Source: Incurvaria masculella (Eukaryota; Arthropoda; Insecta; Lepidoptera; Incurvariidae). From it: DNA of 64,000 bases. The position numbers were made by a program, and so were the translations under genes. The stretch spans positions 12,535,021-12,599,020 of the forward strand of contig OX335642.1 of assembly GCA_946894095.1 (NCBI GenBank). The letters run 5' to 3'. This document shows, in pieces, positions 54,420 to 63,340 of the stretch. The notes under the pieces are model-generated. The model was not told the DNA's origin. It searched no databases and saw only the letters and a list, made by a program, of their open reading frames with translations. The first letter of the stretch is position 1, and each line of letters begins with the position of its first letter.

Positions 54420-54505
54420 TCGATATCGAAAAATTCGATATCGGATATGAATTCGTGATCGTGAAGGTTTTCGATTTCACCGCGATCATGCTAATTCGAT
54501 CAGGG
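54420..54505. repeat. Palindromic Harbinger-related fragment
   Basis: cgatatcgaa-aaa-ttcgatatcg at 54421-54443 is a perfect 10-bp stem. A second dyad follows (gaattcgtgatcg ... cgatcatgctaattc). Its reverse complement shares tcgaattagcatg and cgaatttttcgatatcg with 60630-60665, upstream of the Harbinger remnant. Confidence 0.55.
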
Positions 54506-54944
54506 GCGGGGGGAGCCCAATCGAAAAGTAAAAACGAGGGACGATAGGTCGACACTCGATCTAAAAGCATAGACAAAACATCCATCTCATCCCGCTAGCT
54601 AACCTTTTTAAGTCGATCGGTATTTTTGCAGAAAACTGCATTGTTTTGATGTGTTCTTGATAGATTTAAATATTTTCTGATAATTTAAACCTAAAAGATG
54701 TCATAATATAACGATAGGAAGGAAATAAAATTAAATTACAGAAACCATAGACTAAAAATCTGAATCCATAGAAGAAATAGGTCTATTGTACGATAGCACA
54801 GAATATATTGTTACAAGCATTATATTCTCTTTGGTCACCAGCTGTTCTGTGATGTGTTCATACTCTCGTGGTAGATTTAGCTGAAGAATAACCCAAGTTC
54901 CAAGGTGATTAGCTGATGTACCCCACACTAGCCTCTTCCCGAAG

Positions 54945-55135
54945 ACGATGTGGATCATAAACAGCTTCGTGAACATCTCGAGCGCATCGCCGCGGAGGCG
55001 TCTCGGCCCGGCCTTCTCGCCTTGTCGGCGGTCACCCTGAGGAGGTGCAGACACTTGCCAGGGCCCCTGCGGCCTATCTTGCGAGCTGCGTGCAGTTCTT
55101 TGACCCTTCAAGAGCACGAGGGTTCGATACAATAG
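54945..55135 (+). CDS. Candidate terminal coding exon, unknown gene
   Basis: Open to TAG at 55133-55135, reading DDVDHKQLREHLERIAAEAS, then RPGLLALSAVTLRRCR, HLPGPLRPILRAACSS, ending QEHEGSIQ. Nearly all third positions are G or C, unlike the flanks, and the helical, Leu/Arg-rich sequence looks like real protein. An acceptor (cctcttcccgaag) ends at 54944; aag is a less common acceptor. With it the exon enters in phase 1, exactly the phase of 48453-48531; the two join into an 89-residue frame. An AATAAA is at 55296-55303. A SOCS-box-like L..LS...LRR..LP..L pattern is present but too weak to name. Confidence 0.4.
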
Positions 55136-55895
55136 GTACCTACAGTTTTAATTTTTATTCTTCCCGTAATTCAATCTAGCTGCTCTCACTACACATTAAA
55201 CCTAGTTCATTTGGAATTTAACTCTTTGTAGCACTTATTTTGATAACATTACACCATATTTGAATGTTCAATAATCAAATGAGGCATACATAAAACGAAA
55301 TAAACGCAGTTCTTATCCAAACATTAAAACGTCAGTTGAATAAACTTCTAACTTGAGGATAGGGTTTCCATTACATTAGCAATCTTGAAAGTTAGCTTTA
55401 TGGATAGGGAGAGTATTACGACATACAAGCCATTATTGATTAAATGTTACTCAAAAATGCAAATCGGCGTGGTTATGTCAGGTTAAATTAAGGTCTTTAA
55501 ATATCAAGAGTATTTCTGGCGACAAAACTTCATATTGAGACTATATTATTGTTGCTCTAAGATCCTAAACTGTAAGACATGTCCACCTGAAATTTGCCGT
55601 CGAGTCTGCGAATTTAGAATGCAATCGGTATGGAGTGGATCACAGTTCTACATTTGGCATGGGTATTTGTAAGTTGTGCCTTTTGTACCTTTACGTTGTG
55701 GAAATATCGTTTTTGATCCGATCACAAGACTAAACTTGAATTTTTCAGGCATTTTTGAATGGTATTGTAGCATGGAAATATATGGTTTTATGGTGTACAG
55801 TTATTATTTAAAAACGTTTTGCGCTAATGTAATGGAAGCCTCTTCTAAGCGGTAATGTCGTTTATCCTTAATCTTGTTTGTTTATTTATTTATTT
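55136..55895. other. No recognised feature; possible 3' UTR at start
   Basis: AT-rich; the first 170 bases could be the 3' UTR of the preceding exon. Confidence 0.35.
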
Positions 55896-55903
55896 ATATA
55901 AAG

Positions 55904-56461
55904 CAGGGTTTCTTAACCCGAGGTCCATGGACCCCTTTGGGGTTCGTGCCATCAGTGCTGGGGGTCCATGTATATTTGATATGATGACATAAAATGCTGT
56001 GCATAATTGATAAAAAAAGTATAGATGTCTTTGCTTTTTCTTTGGTAACAAACATAGTCATTTTTTCGAAATGCCTTGTATGATTTCCCTTCAAATGAGT
56101 TCGGATGGGTTCCGTAATCATTTTGAAATTCCGCAAGGGGTCCATGGCTATAAAAACCGGCCAAGTGCGAGTTGGACTCGTACACGAAGGGTTCCGTACC
56201 ATTGTACAGGATTTACAAAAAAAATATTTTTTTTTGTATGTTAATTTTACCACGTAATTTTTATTATTTTATATAATGTTACCTATTTGTTGTTATAGCG
56301 GCAAAATAAATACATAATCTGTAAAAATTTCAGCTTCCTACCTGTAACGTTTCATGTGATACAGCGCTGTGACAGACGGACGGACGGACAGCGGAGGCTT
56401 AGTAATAGGGTTCCGTTTTTACCCTTTGGGTACGGAACCCTAAAAAGGTTAAGAAACCCTG
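55904..56461. mobile_element. hAT-type non-autonomous element with perfect 8-bp target duplication
   Basis: Ends cagggtttcttaacc (left) and ggttaagaaaccctg (right) are exact inverted repeats of 15 bp. atataaag lies at 55896-55903 and again at 56462-56469, the 8-bp duplication expected of hAT transposases. ggtccatggacccc follows the left end and ggggtccatggc lies in the right part. 558 bp including a nested repeat; no transposase. Confidence 0.92.
56151..56446 (+). repeat. 'cgagtcggactcg ... acggacgg' repeat nested in the hAT element
   Basis: aaaaaccggccaagtgcgag, ttggactcgtacacgaaggg, then gttatagcggcaaaataaat, tacctgtaacgtttcatgtg, acagacggacggacggacag, cggaggcttagtaatagggt and a terminal hairpin (agggttccgt ... 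acggaaccct). taaaaa occurs at both borders (56151-56156 and 56441-56446), a possible target duplication. The reading of the outer hAT is intact on both sides. Confidence 0.88.
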
Positions 56462-56526
56462 ATATAAAGGAAACAATCATTTTAATGAGATGCAGACTCT
56501 AATCTTGTGATTTTTTTAAATTGCAG

Positions 56527-56718
56527 GTGAACAACAGTACACCGGGCGACAGAATTTAAGAATATGGAGTTGTGCTAAAGGACCACTCGTTCGGGATCAC
56601 CAAAGAAGACAACTGCTACGGTTGCAATTGCTACCGGTTTCAAGCTTCAAGCTACATCCAGCATGTGATGGATGTTCAAGTTGCCGTTAGATCGTTAATT
56701 CCCAGAACTGATGTATAG
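56527..56718 (+). pseudogene. Candidate terminal exon with an in-frame stop
   Basis: An excellent acceptor (gatttttttaaattgcag) ends at 56526, 57 bp after the hAT target duplication. Phase 0 reads VNNSTPGDRI, then TAA at 56557-56559, then EYGVVLKDHSFGITKEDNCY, GCNCYRFQASSYIQHVMDVQ, VAVRSLIPRTDV and TAG at 56716-56718, with AATAAA at 56732-56737. The part after TAA has coding-like third positions and a Cys cluster (CYGCNC). Alternatively phase 1 is open without the TAA (EQQYTGRQNLRIWSCAKG ...) to 56691. Either a live exon in the second phase or a decayed exon in the first. Family unknown. Confidence 0.35.
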
Positions 56719-56980
56719 AGAAACAACCTAAAATAAAGTGTACGATCAGCTCTCTCTGACTAAAGGCCGTCGCCCACGGAGACTCGACTCCACATTATTC
56801 CAACGCCTAACGCTAGATAATGTACCGTGTGATGAATCATTCCGAAATCCATGAAGCCGCGACACCACTGGCCATAATCCAACTCATCGTGTGGGAAGAT
56901 TAGAATCAAACACTCTGCCCATTATTTCACGGTTGGTTCAGTATCTGAAAAATATTTTTCTCAAACAATAAAAAAAATAT
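56719..56980. other. No recognised feature beyond the poly(A) signal
   Basis: Spacer between the candidate exon and the long hairpin. Confidence 0.35.
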
Positions 56981-57066
56981 AATATTTACTTTGACGGCTT
57001 ACCGCACGTGTGAGGAGCAGCACGTCCTGCTCCTCACACGCACGGTAAGCCATCAAACTAAATAAT
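56981..57066. repeat. Long near-perfect hairpin
   Basis: ttgacggcttaccgcacgtg, tgaggagcag (56991-57020), a 6-base loop cacgtc, then ctgctcctcacacgcacggt, aagccatcaa (57027-57056). The arms pair at 27 of 30 positions, and weaker pairing continues about 10 bp further on each side. GC-rich arms sit in AT-rich flanks. Confidence 0.9.
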
Positions 57067-57141
57067 CTAGTTATGTCCCGCGTAAGTTTTAAAATATTAT
57101 TAAAAAAAATATTTCAAAACTCACTCACTCACAGTTATTCA

Positions 57142-57350
57142 ATAACTGGACATAAACAGCTAATACCAATCCAACCGTTATGATATTAGCCTACGACACA
57201 TGGACAATTTTCATTGCAGCTTCGACCATCGTTCATTCAATGCGATGGTACCAACCTGGGTAGGATTAACCCTACCACTTAGTAGACCTACAAGTTTACG
57301 TGGGGTTCGAACCACGGCCAGCCTCAACGGTCGAAAACTACGACTGCAAA
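57142..57350 (-). mobile_element. SINE with partial 5S-derived head
   Basis: Minus strand: gttttcgaccgttgaggctg, ggccgtggttcgaaccccac, gtaaacttgtaggtc, ggtagggttaatcctaccca, gttggtaccatcgcattgaa, then the tail with part deleted. The head is cut just 5' of the box C region. Confidence 0.7.
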
Positions 57351-58954
57351 ATAGAATACCATTTTATCTCCAACACAATGAAAGCTCCGCCGATTCTTGC
57401 CACCGAATGATATATCACACGGGTATTTTTCAAAGAATCTTTAAGAACGATCAATGAAACGAAGAAGTGCAATCAGCTTTTGATGATGTCGCACTTTCTT
57501 TGAAAACGAAAGGAAATAAGTATGGCGTCTGCTAAACAGCAAATTTTCATTATTATTGTCATTCGCCGACTCGCAAGCAATTTGTCCTAAATCCCGAATA
57601 GGGACAGTTCTGAGACCACAGAGCATGAAGGTCCGGGCGGCCGGATGGCCAGGGCTTTGGCCGCTGCAATTTCGATTCTGAGCTGTAAATTACAAGATGG
57701 TGTTGTAATTTACATTTCAGAATACATAAAATGCAAACCCATGAATATCACTGATATTTTTTTACTTACAATAACATTACTTAATTTATAGTTAAAATGT
57801 AACATTTTCTCATGCCTATGTGCCGGTTAGCCACAACAGAATTCCGACGCTGCAGGTGCAGCCATTGAAATTTTGCAGACAAAATTCAAATTCAGCTTAG
57901 GTTAATGACGGTGTAACTAGTTCTAGCAGATAATAAATAATCTAGCAGATAAGTGAATTGTAACTTTCGTTGTATATCATCAGTCGATTCAATATTAAGA
58001 ATCTTTTATTTACAAGATGGCTTGAAGCTTTTAAGTTGAGGCGAACTCTGAACTAACTATTATTGATTACTCTTTTATTTTATTAGTAAAGTATTTCAGC
58101 ACGGCAAAGTCTGTCAATATACTAGTATTTTGCCCCAAACTTTCTAGCATGCTGCGTTTGCGTCACGGAACCCTGAAAACTAAAAATTATGGTAGAAATA
58201 AAACTATGTAAGTAAGAAGCATGGACATTTTTATTTGAAGTTATATACTAATACAAAATATTTTATTCAAATTTATGTTGAAATTTTATTAAATGTACCC
58301 ACAACATTGATGTATGCTGTCGATTGCATGTTTTGTGGAAACTTTAAACATATTTTCTCAGAATTTGGATACAACGAAAAGATAGGTTAGACCAATATAT
58401 CCTAAACATTTTCAAGAAATGTTGGTGACGGCTGCCGCTGCATAAATGTCAAGGGGAGACGAAACCTGTAAAGATGGAAAATTATGCACAGTTAAGAGGT
58501 TATATCAGTTTATTTATTAACAAAGGTTTGTCTCGAATTTAAAATTATAAATAAATAAATAACCAGTACTCCGGACTCCGCTATGAAGCGCCTGGCTACA
58601 CCCATGGTACCACCAATTCGATTTTTCACACTACATTTAAAGGACCCCACGTTGTAGTTTGGGGGAAAGACATCAGCAGGGAATGCATTACCGAACCTAT
58701 AGTTATAGAGGGTCTATAGGATCGGTTAAAATTAGTTTATCTATGTAGACGGCTATGTGCATTTTGTGCATATTGCACGTTAAGCGATGGAAAAAGATGA
58801 AAGTAAAGTGGATGGGTTTGAAAAAAATTGTAGGTTACGACTGTCCATGCAACAAAAAACCTTTTATTTCAAAAAGGTACACATCGGCGTGTGCTGACTG
58901 AGATGGAATTTGTAGGTTATGAATATATTTCCAACAATTAATGTTACTTTGAGG
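57351..58954. other. No recognised feature
   Basis: AT-rich; no gene or element boundary supported. Confidence 0.45.
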
Positions 58955-59314
58955 TTTTTTAATGTAAATGGACATTGATAGCTAACACTAACCGTCATAA
59001 TATAAGCTTAGCACACCGCATGGGAACTAGGTGCCATACCAGGACCTTCCTTAGATCGCTTGGCTACATTGAACAGGGTGGAATCCACATACAATTTTCA
59101 TGACCGCTTCGACCATCGTTAGATCAATGTAGTGGTACAAACCCAGGCGGGATTAACTCTACCACCTAGTTAGTAAGGTTGAGGACCTACAGTTTTATGT
59201 GGAATCCGCACCACAGCCAGCCTCAACAGTTGCTAACGGTCACCCATCTAAAAACCAAATGGCTCCAGCTTATCGGACTGCAAGGTGCCGCATCGCACCA
59301 CTGGGCCGTCCCAA
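58955..59314 (-). mobile_element. SINE with 5S-derived head, full length
   Basis: Minus strand: gggacggcccagtggtgcga, tgcggcaccttgcagtccga, taagctggagcc, agatgggtgaccgttagcaa, ctgttgaggctggctgtggt, the complete body and tail, and an A-run (T-run 58955-58960). Best full-length reverse-strand copy. Confidence 0.8.
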
Positions 59315-59412
59315 ATACGGAGAAAATCTCAATATGTAAGTAAATTAATTTAATACTATGTAAGTTTGGGATAATTAAATATTCTAGGCCTTTACTGGTT
59401 TAGGTTATTCAA

Positions 59413-59495
59413 TTTCACCTTAATGTCCGGTATTATGGTGTCTTTCTTCCTTGGTTGTCCCAGTGCTGGTTCGAGGGTGGAAAATAAGGTCATTC
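59413..59495 (-). pseudogene. Short Harbinger transposase fragment
   Basis: ttcaccttaatgtccggtat, tatggtgtctttcttccttg, gttgtcccagtgctggttcg aligns with 60096-60175 and starts at the same ttcacctt point. Confidence 0.5.
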
Positions 59496-60095
59496 AGATG
59501 GTTTGCCCTCCATAAAACTGCGCACAGATGCCAAAATGGTTGTTATCATCTTAGCTTCAACATTTTGGCCCACGGAGCGTTGGCGGCTGCTGCTTATACA
59601 ATACCTAAAAACCTGTAAAGATAAAAAATATACTTGTATGATGTGGGCTATAATCTGTTACATAGTTAACTTTGCCAACATAGAATATGCCTGGACCTCA
59701 AATAAAACAAGTTAACTGCCAGGATGTGCATTTGTTTCTTCTGCGCTGGGCTCACTGTATCAGCAAGAGCGAGTGAAAGAAAAAAACTAGTTTTCACCAT
59801 TGTACATTCAACCAAAAACAGTCTGTTTCTCACAGACTCGGCTTGTACCTACTGTAACTGCACCTAAATATGTGCTGGAATTTGTAGGTTATGTACCAAT
59901 GATTTTCGGAATATTATTGAATTTCGATTTGCCGTTCGGCTAGCAAATGTCTATTTTTCTTTTATAACAAGTAGCTAGAAGCTCCGAATACTAAGAAAAA
60001 CGAATATGTAGCCAACTAAACTGTGAATATTGTCCCAAATTAGTTAAGTAGGTACCTATGTCTAGGATGTCGTTCTATTCTAAAATGTATACATA
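59496..60095. other. No recognised feature
   Basis: AT-rich sequence between the two Harbinger fragments; may be the remainder of one element. Confidence 0.35.
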
Positions 60096-60394
60096 AAATT
60101 CACCTTGGTTGCCGGAGTTATCGCGTCTCTCCTCCTTGGCCGTCACAACAGTGGCTCGAGGCTGGAAACGAGCTCCTCGTATAGGGCCGGAGTCAGGCGG
60201 TACACCTGCCGAAACTCCTCATCTGTCGTCATGAGCGGGTGCTCAAGACGTATGATACGTCTTCTGCGACGTCGAGCACGGTTGTCTTCGGCCCGAGCGG
60301 CCGCAAACACATCCTCTAGTAGCCACAAACGTGCCATTTTGCGGTGATAATCTTTTAAACGCTTCAACAATGGCCGGCGTGATAGATAACGCAA
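60096..60394 (-). pseudogene. PIF/Harbinger nuclease (HARBI1-like), N-terminal remnant
   Basis: Minus strand from 60394: KRLKDYHRKMARLWLLEDVF, AAARAEDNRARRRRRR, then IIRLEHPLMTTDEEFRQVYR and LTPALYEELVSSLEPLL. An in-frame TGA at 60143-60145 is followed in the same frame by RPRRRDAITPATKV, the start of the 'RR..AIs...KVL..L.ffa.gsyq' block of Harbinger nucleases, so TGA likely replaced a sense codon. The reading ends at aaggtgaa near 60096, before the DDE catalytic core. Dead remnant. Confidence 0.7.
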
Positions 60395-60675
60395 ACGATC
60401 TCAACTGACAGCTCCAATCGAATTTGGAATACGTTTTGAACTGTCAGTTTTGAGCGAATTCGAATTAGCATGCTGCCGATTGTAGGTTTCGTGCGAATAT
60501 TCCATCGAGTTGACCTAACGACGATCGTTTCAAGCCGGCTCGATCGAATACGTTTGCGTGATGTCACGTGGTGTTAAACGCAAAGTGAATTCGAATTTGC
60601 ATGCTACCGATTGGACGTTTCTTGCGAATATTCTATCGAATTTTTCGATATCGAATTAGCATGCTCGCCCTTCTG
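60395..60675 (-). repeat. Upstream region of the Harbinger element with duplicated 55-bp block
   Basis: gaattcgaattagcatgctg, ccgattgtaggtttcgtgcg, aatattccatcga (60458-60510) recurs as gaattcgaatttgcatgcta, ccgattggacgtttcttgcg, aatattctatcga (60586-60639), followed by ttttcgatatcgaattagca and tgctcgccc. Likely the 5' non-coding and terminal part of the element. Confidence 0.6.
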
Positions 60676-60955
60676 TAGTCTATCCGGGAGACGCTGCTCG
60701 GTTCCCCCGCCCACCTACCCAACTATTCCCCTCAAGCGATCTTAATTTTTCGTAACGCTTGAACATTTTAGACCCGCCGGCAAACATAATTTACTTGAAA
60801 AACTAGTTACGCGTTTTGAAAATAGAATATCAGGGCATTAAACAAAAACAATCGAATATGGAATTCTTAGTTCGAGTAAAGACAAGTTAAAAGCAGCTAT
60901 AAAACGGATAATGCAAAATATCATTTGCTACGTTCTGCTATCAGCGTGTCGGGTG

Positions 60956-61010
60956 CGGGGCGAATGGCGGCGGGGAGGGGGGAGGGTGGCGGGAAGGAAG
61001 GAAGAAACGA
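60956..61010 (+). other. G-rich tract, possible G-quadruplex
   Basis: Seven runs of three or more G within about 50 bases (cggggcg, cggggagggg, ggagggtggcgggaagg). Function unknown. Confidence 0.5.
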
Positions 61011-61250
61011 GTACTTAAGCGTTTGCTGTTGATAAGCAACAATGTGAAGCGGAAAGGTCTGGCCGAGAGCGGGCGATATCATAATTGCTGTCTGGAGCAG
61101 CGGCCTACACAGCCAATAAGCGCTACGGAGCTGGTTAAACTTATATACGAGCATAATATCGAAACCAACAATCACACGTAGGTGTTATACTTACAAGTAT
61201 TCTAAAGAGAGATAACTGAACTGAGAAGGATTGAAAACAAAAACCTATTT

Positions 61251-61400
61251 TTGGTTTTATTCGATTAAGGGCTGTTATTTCAATAGTCTGATAATCAGCC
61301 AGATATCTATTCGACGGATTGATTGACTGCCAATACATTTGTTTTAGTAAACAAGTGGAACAATTGCAATTCATGTTTCCCATCCAGTTCTTTGTTTATC
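61251..61400 (+). repeat. 'agggctg...ttcaat...tgataa' repeat, split from its partner by an LTR
   Basis: attcgattaagggctgttat, ttcaatagtctgataatcag, tattcgacggattgattgac resembles 61905-61970 (gttagggctgatgtttcaat, ggtttgataaacagtcgg). Both are on the + strand. Confidence 0.45.
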
Positions 61401-61405
61401 CATAC

Positions 61406-61878
61406 TGTTACGAGCGCGCCCCGCTGCGAAGACATAGCGCTGATACACTACCAAAGTGCGCCAAATGGTTCCTTCGAATTTCAGTAGATGGCGCTACTTG
61501 TCTTATTGCATTGCGCAGGCTATCGCATCACTGTCGTCCCATATAAAGTGACGCCTCGTCCAGCTGACTTCAGAAATAAATCTCGGACATTCTAGTAATG
61601 TCTCGAGGGAGATTGTTCTTGACTGCTGCCCTACATGGGCGCCTAGAAATCGGTGGAGTGTTCTGGAAAGAAGCTCCACCGATATAAAAGGCGCCCAAGG
61701 CGCAGAGGGCGGCAGTCTATTTTTGGAAGCGAAGTGAGCGACATAGTTTGTAAATTAGTGTTTGAATTAACCTAGCGTGAAATTGTATTTGTGAGTTTGC
61801 TTGTGAATTATTTGAAATAAAGGAAGAGTGTTGAGTATTGGTGTTTTCTTCTCTAATCTGCACCCTACCCGCGTAACA
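61406..61878 (+). mobile_element. Solo LTR, 473 bp, 4-bp target duplication
   Basis: Begins tgttacgagcgcgcccc and ends cctacccgcgtaaca (TG...CA with inverted tgttacg/cgtaaca tips). atac lies at 61402-61405 and again at 61879-61882, the 4-bp duplication typical of Ty3/gypsy. A TATA box tataaaa (61683-61689) and AATAAA (61816-61821) fit U3 and R/U5 positions. No internal retroelement sequence flanks it, so it is a recombination-derived solo LTR. Ty3/gypsy is inferred from the duplication length. Confidence 0.88.
61621..61717. promoter_or_regulatory. Nested dyad symmetry around the LTR TATA box
   Basis: Three arm pairs are nested: gactgctgccct / agggcggcagtc (61621-61632, 61706-61717, one mismatch), gggcgcct / aggcgccc (61637-61644, 61689-61696), atcggtggag / ctccaccgat (61649-61658, 61674-61683). 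The loop ttctggaaagaag includes a heat-shock-element-like ttctggaa. The TATA box lies in the right arm. Confidence 0.8.
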
Positions 61879-61882
61879 ATAC

Positions 61883-62060
61883 TAATATAATAAAACTGAG
61901 TTTGTTTCTTTATTCAAACGCGTTAGGGCTGATGTTTCAATGGTTTGATAAACAGTCGGAAACTATTGGACTATTTATATATTTATTTACGCCTCTCTTT
62001 ATCCATCCGTTTTAGTAAGTCCATATTTGTATTAGTATAGATATAATTCTCCGGTAATGA
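61883..62060 (+). repeat. 'agggctg...ttcaat' repeat, second copy
   Basis: Follows the LTR; taatataataaaactgagtt, gcgttagggctgatgtttca, atggtttgataaacagtcgg. Confidence 0.45.
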
Positions 62061-62466
62061 CTATTAGTATTTTGACAAACGTAAATCAGTTCGATAAGTG
62101 CTATCTGAGGATTGAAAAATCGGCCTAATTTGGATAAGGTCAGGTTTGGTCAAGTTAGTAAAATGTATGTTATTTAGTTAATTCCTTAAGATTACAAGTT
62201 TACTTAGTTATACTTGTAAATTTACACACATATGTACAACATTCTCGAGACAACGTAGTTACATGGTAAATATTATGTACGGATTACAAGTGATAGTGGT
62301 TCCCTCGGTTGTTATTGGACAGGACGCATCAATACATATTACGCCTAAATGGTATAAATATATTAAGCTTTTTAATTTACAAATCAGCACTCATACAATA
62401 AAACGAGAAACTTTAATGAGACGATAATTTTAAGAGTTCATGAAGTTTTCAATGTAATGTAATGTC
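62061..62466. other. No recognised feature
   Basis: AT-rich spacer. Confidence 0.4.
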
Positions 62467-62550
62467 AAGCTGCCAGAAGATGTAGTTCAAGCACCCACCA
62501 CCAATTCTTTAAAAAACAGGATTGACAAACACCTAAAAACAGTAAACTAA
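62467..62550 (+). pseudogene. Non-LTR retrotransposon ORF2 C-terminus
   Basis: Codes KLPEDVVQAPTTNSFKNRID, KHLKTVN and TAA at 62548-62550: the 'WN.LP..VV.A.s.NsFKnRLDk.w' end of CR1-like proteins, without its preceding WN. Confidence 0.65.
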
Positions 62551-62641
62551 AGTAATCATAATAACAAAGCACCAGTGAACCCAGACATGAGCACATCAGC
62601 CTAGGCTGCTCGTTCATCAAATAAATAAATAAAATAAAATT
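62551..62641 (+). mobile_element. 3' UTR and AAAT tail of the preceding element
   Basis: Short 3' region ending caaataaataaataaaataa, a microsatellite-like tail directly after the stop region. Confidence 0.6.
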
Positions 62642-63109
62642 TTTTTTTGAGTAACGCTCTTTATTTCCCCATAAAATGAATTGAATCAGTTCAATCTTTT
62701 AACGTAACTACACTGACATAACGTTAAACACGTTTAGGGAACCACAGAGAAAGTTTGAAGAGGTTACCAGAAAACTTAATGCACTTAGCATCAAGCATAA
62801 TTTCAAGTCTTTACTCGGCCAGAAAACTTGAGCGTAACTTCTGCACCGCCCGTGAATTTATTGCAAACTAGTTCACTTCTGCAGGTGGTATTCATATTTC
62901 TATAAAAAGTTCTACTACCTAGCTAGACGTGATAAGACTAAGTATTTTTCCCAATGAATAATCACTGTTTGAGAATTAAATTATTCCCAATAGTCCAAGA
63001 GCTAAACACCTAATAACAACAAATATATATTTTTTCAGTTTATCGATTTCATTTTACCTCGGATGCTTAACAAAATACCACAAAATGGAAACCAAGTCCA
63101 AGGCCCCTT
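62642..63109. other. No recognised feature
   Basis: AT-rich spacer. Confidence 0.4.
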
Positions 63110-63340
63110 TTAATTTTTTTTTATGTTACCTATGTGTTGTTATAGCGGCAAAATAAACACACAGTCTGTGAAAATTTCAGTCGTCTACCTATTACGGTTT
63201 ATGAGATTCAGCCCTGTGACAGACGGACGGACGGACGGACGGACAGACGGACGGACGGACGGAGGGACGGACGGACGGACAGCGGAGGCTTAGTAATAGG
63301 GTTCCGTTTTCACCCTTTGGGTACGGAACCATAAAAACGG
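63110..63340 (+). repeat. 'acggacgg' repeat, 5'-truncated, expanded tetranucleotide array
   Basis: ttatagcggcaaaataaaca, acctattacggtttatgaga, then an array of ggac units (63219-63280, with cagacgg and gagggac variants), cggaggcttagtaatagggt and the terminal hairpin with one loss. The array is much longer than at 56380 or 39120. Confidence 0.85.

Noticed and set aside
54752..55132. 126-codon minus-strand frame
   Set aside because: The GC-rich third positions favour the + strand frame, and the minus frame runs far into AT-rich non-coding sequence.
61369..61400. SINE fragment (cccatccagttctttg)
   Set aside because: Only about 15 matching bases and no neighbouring SINE sequence.
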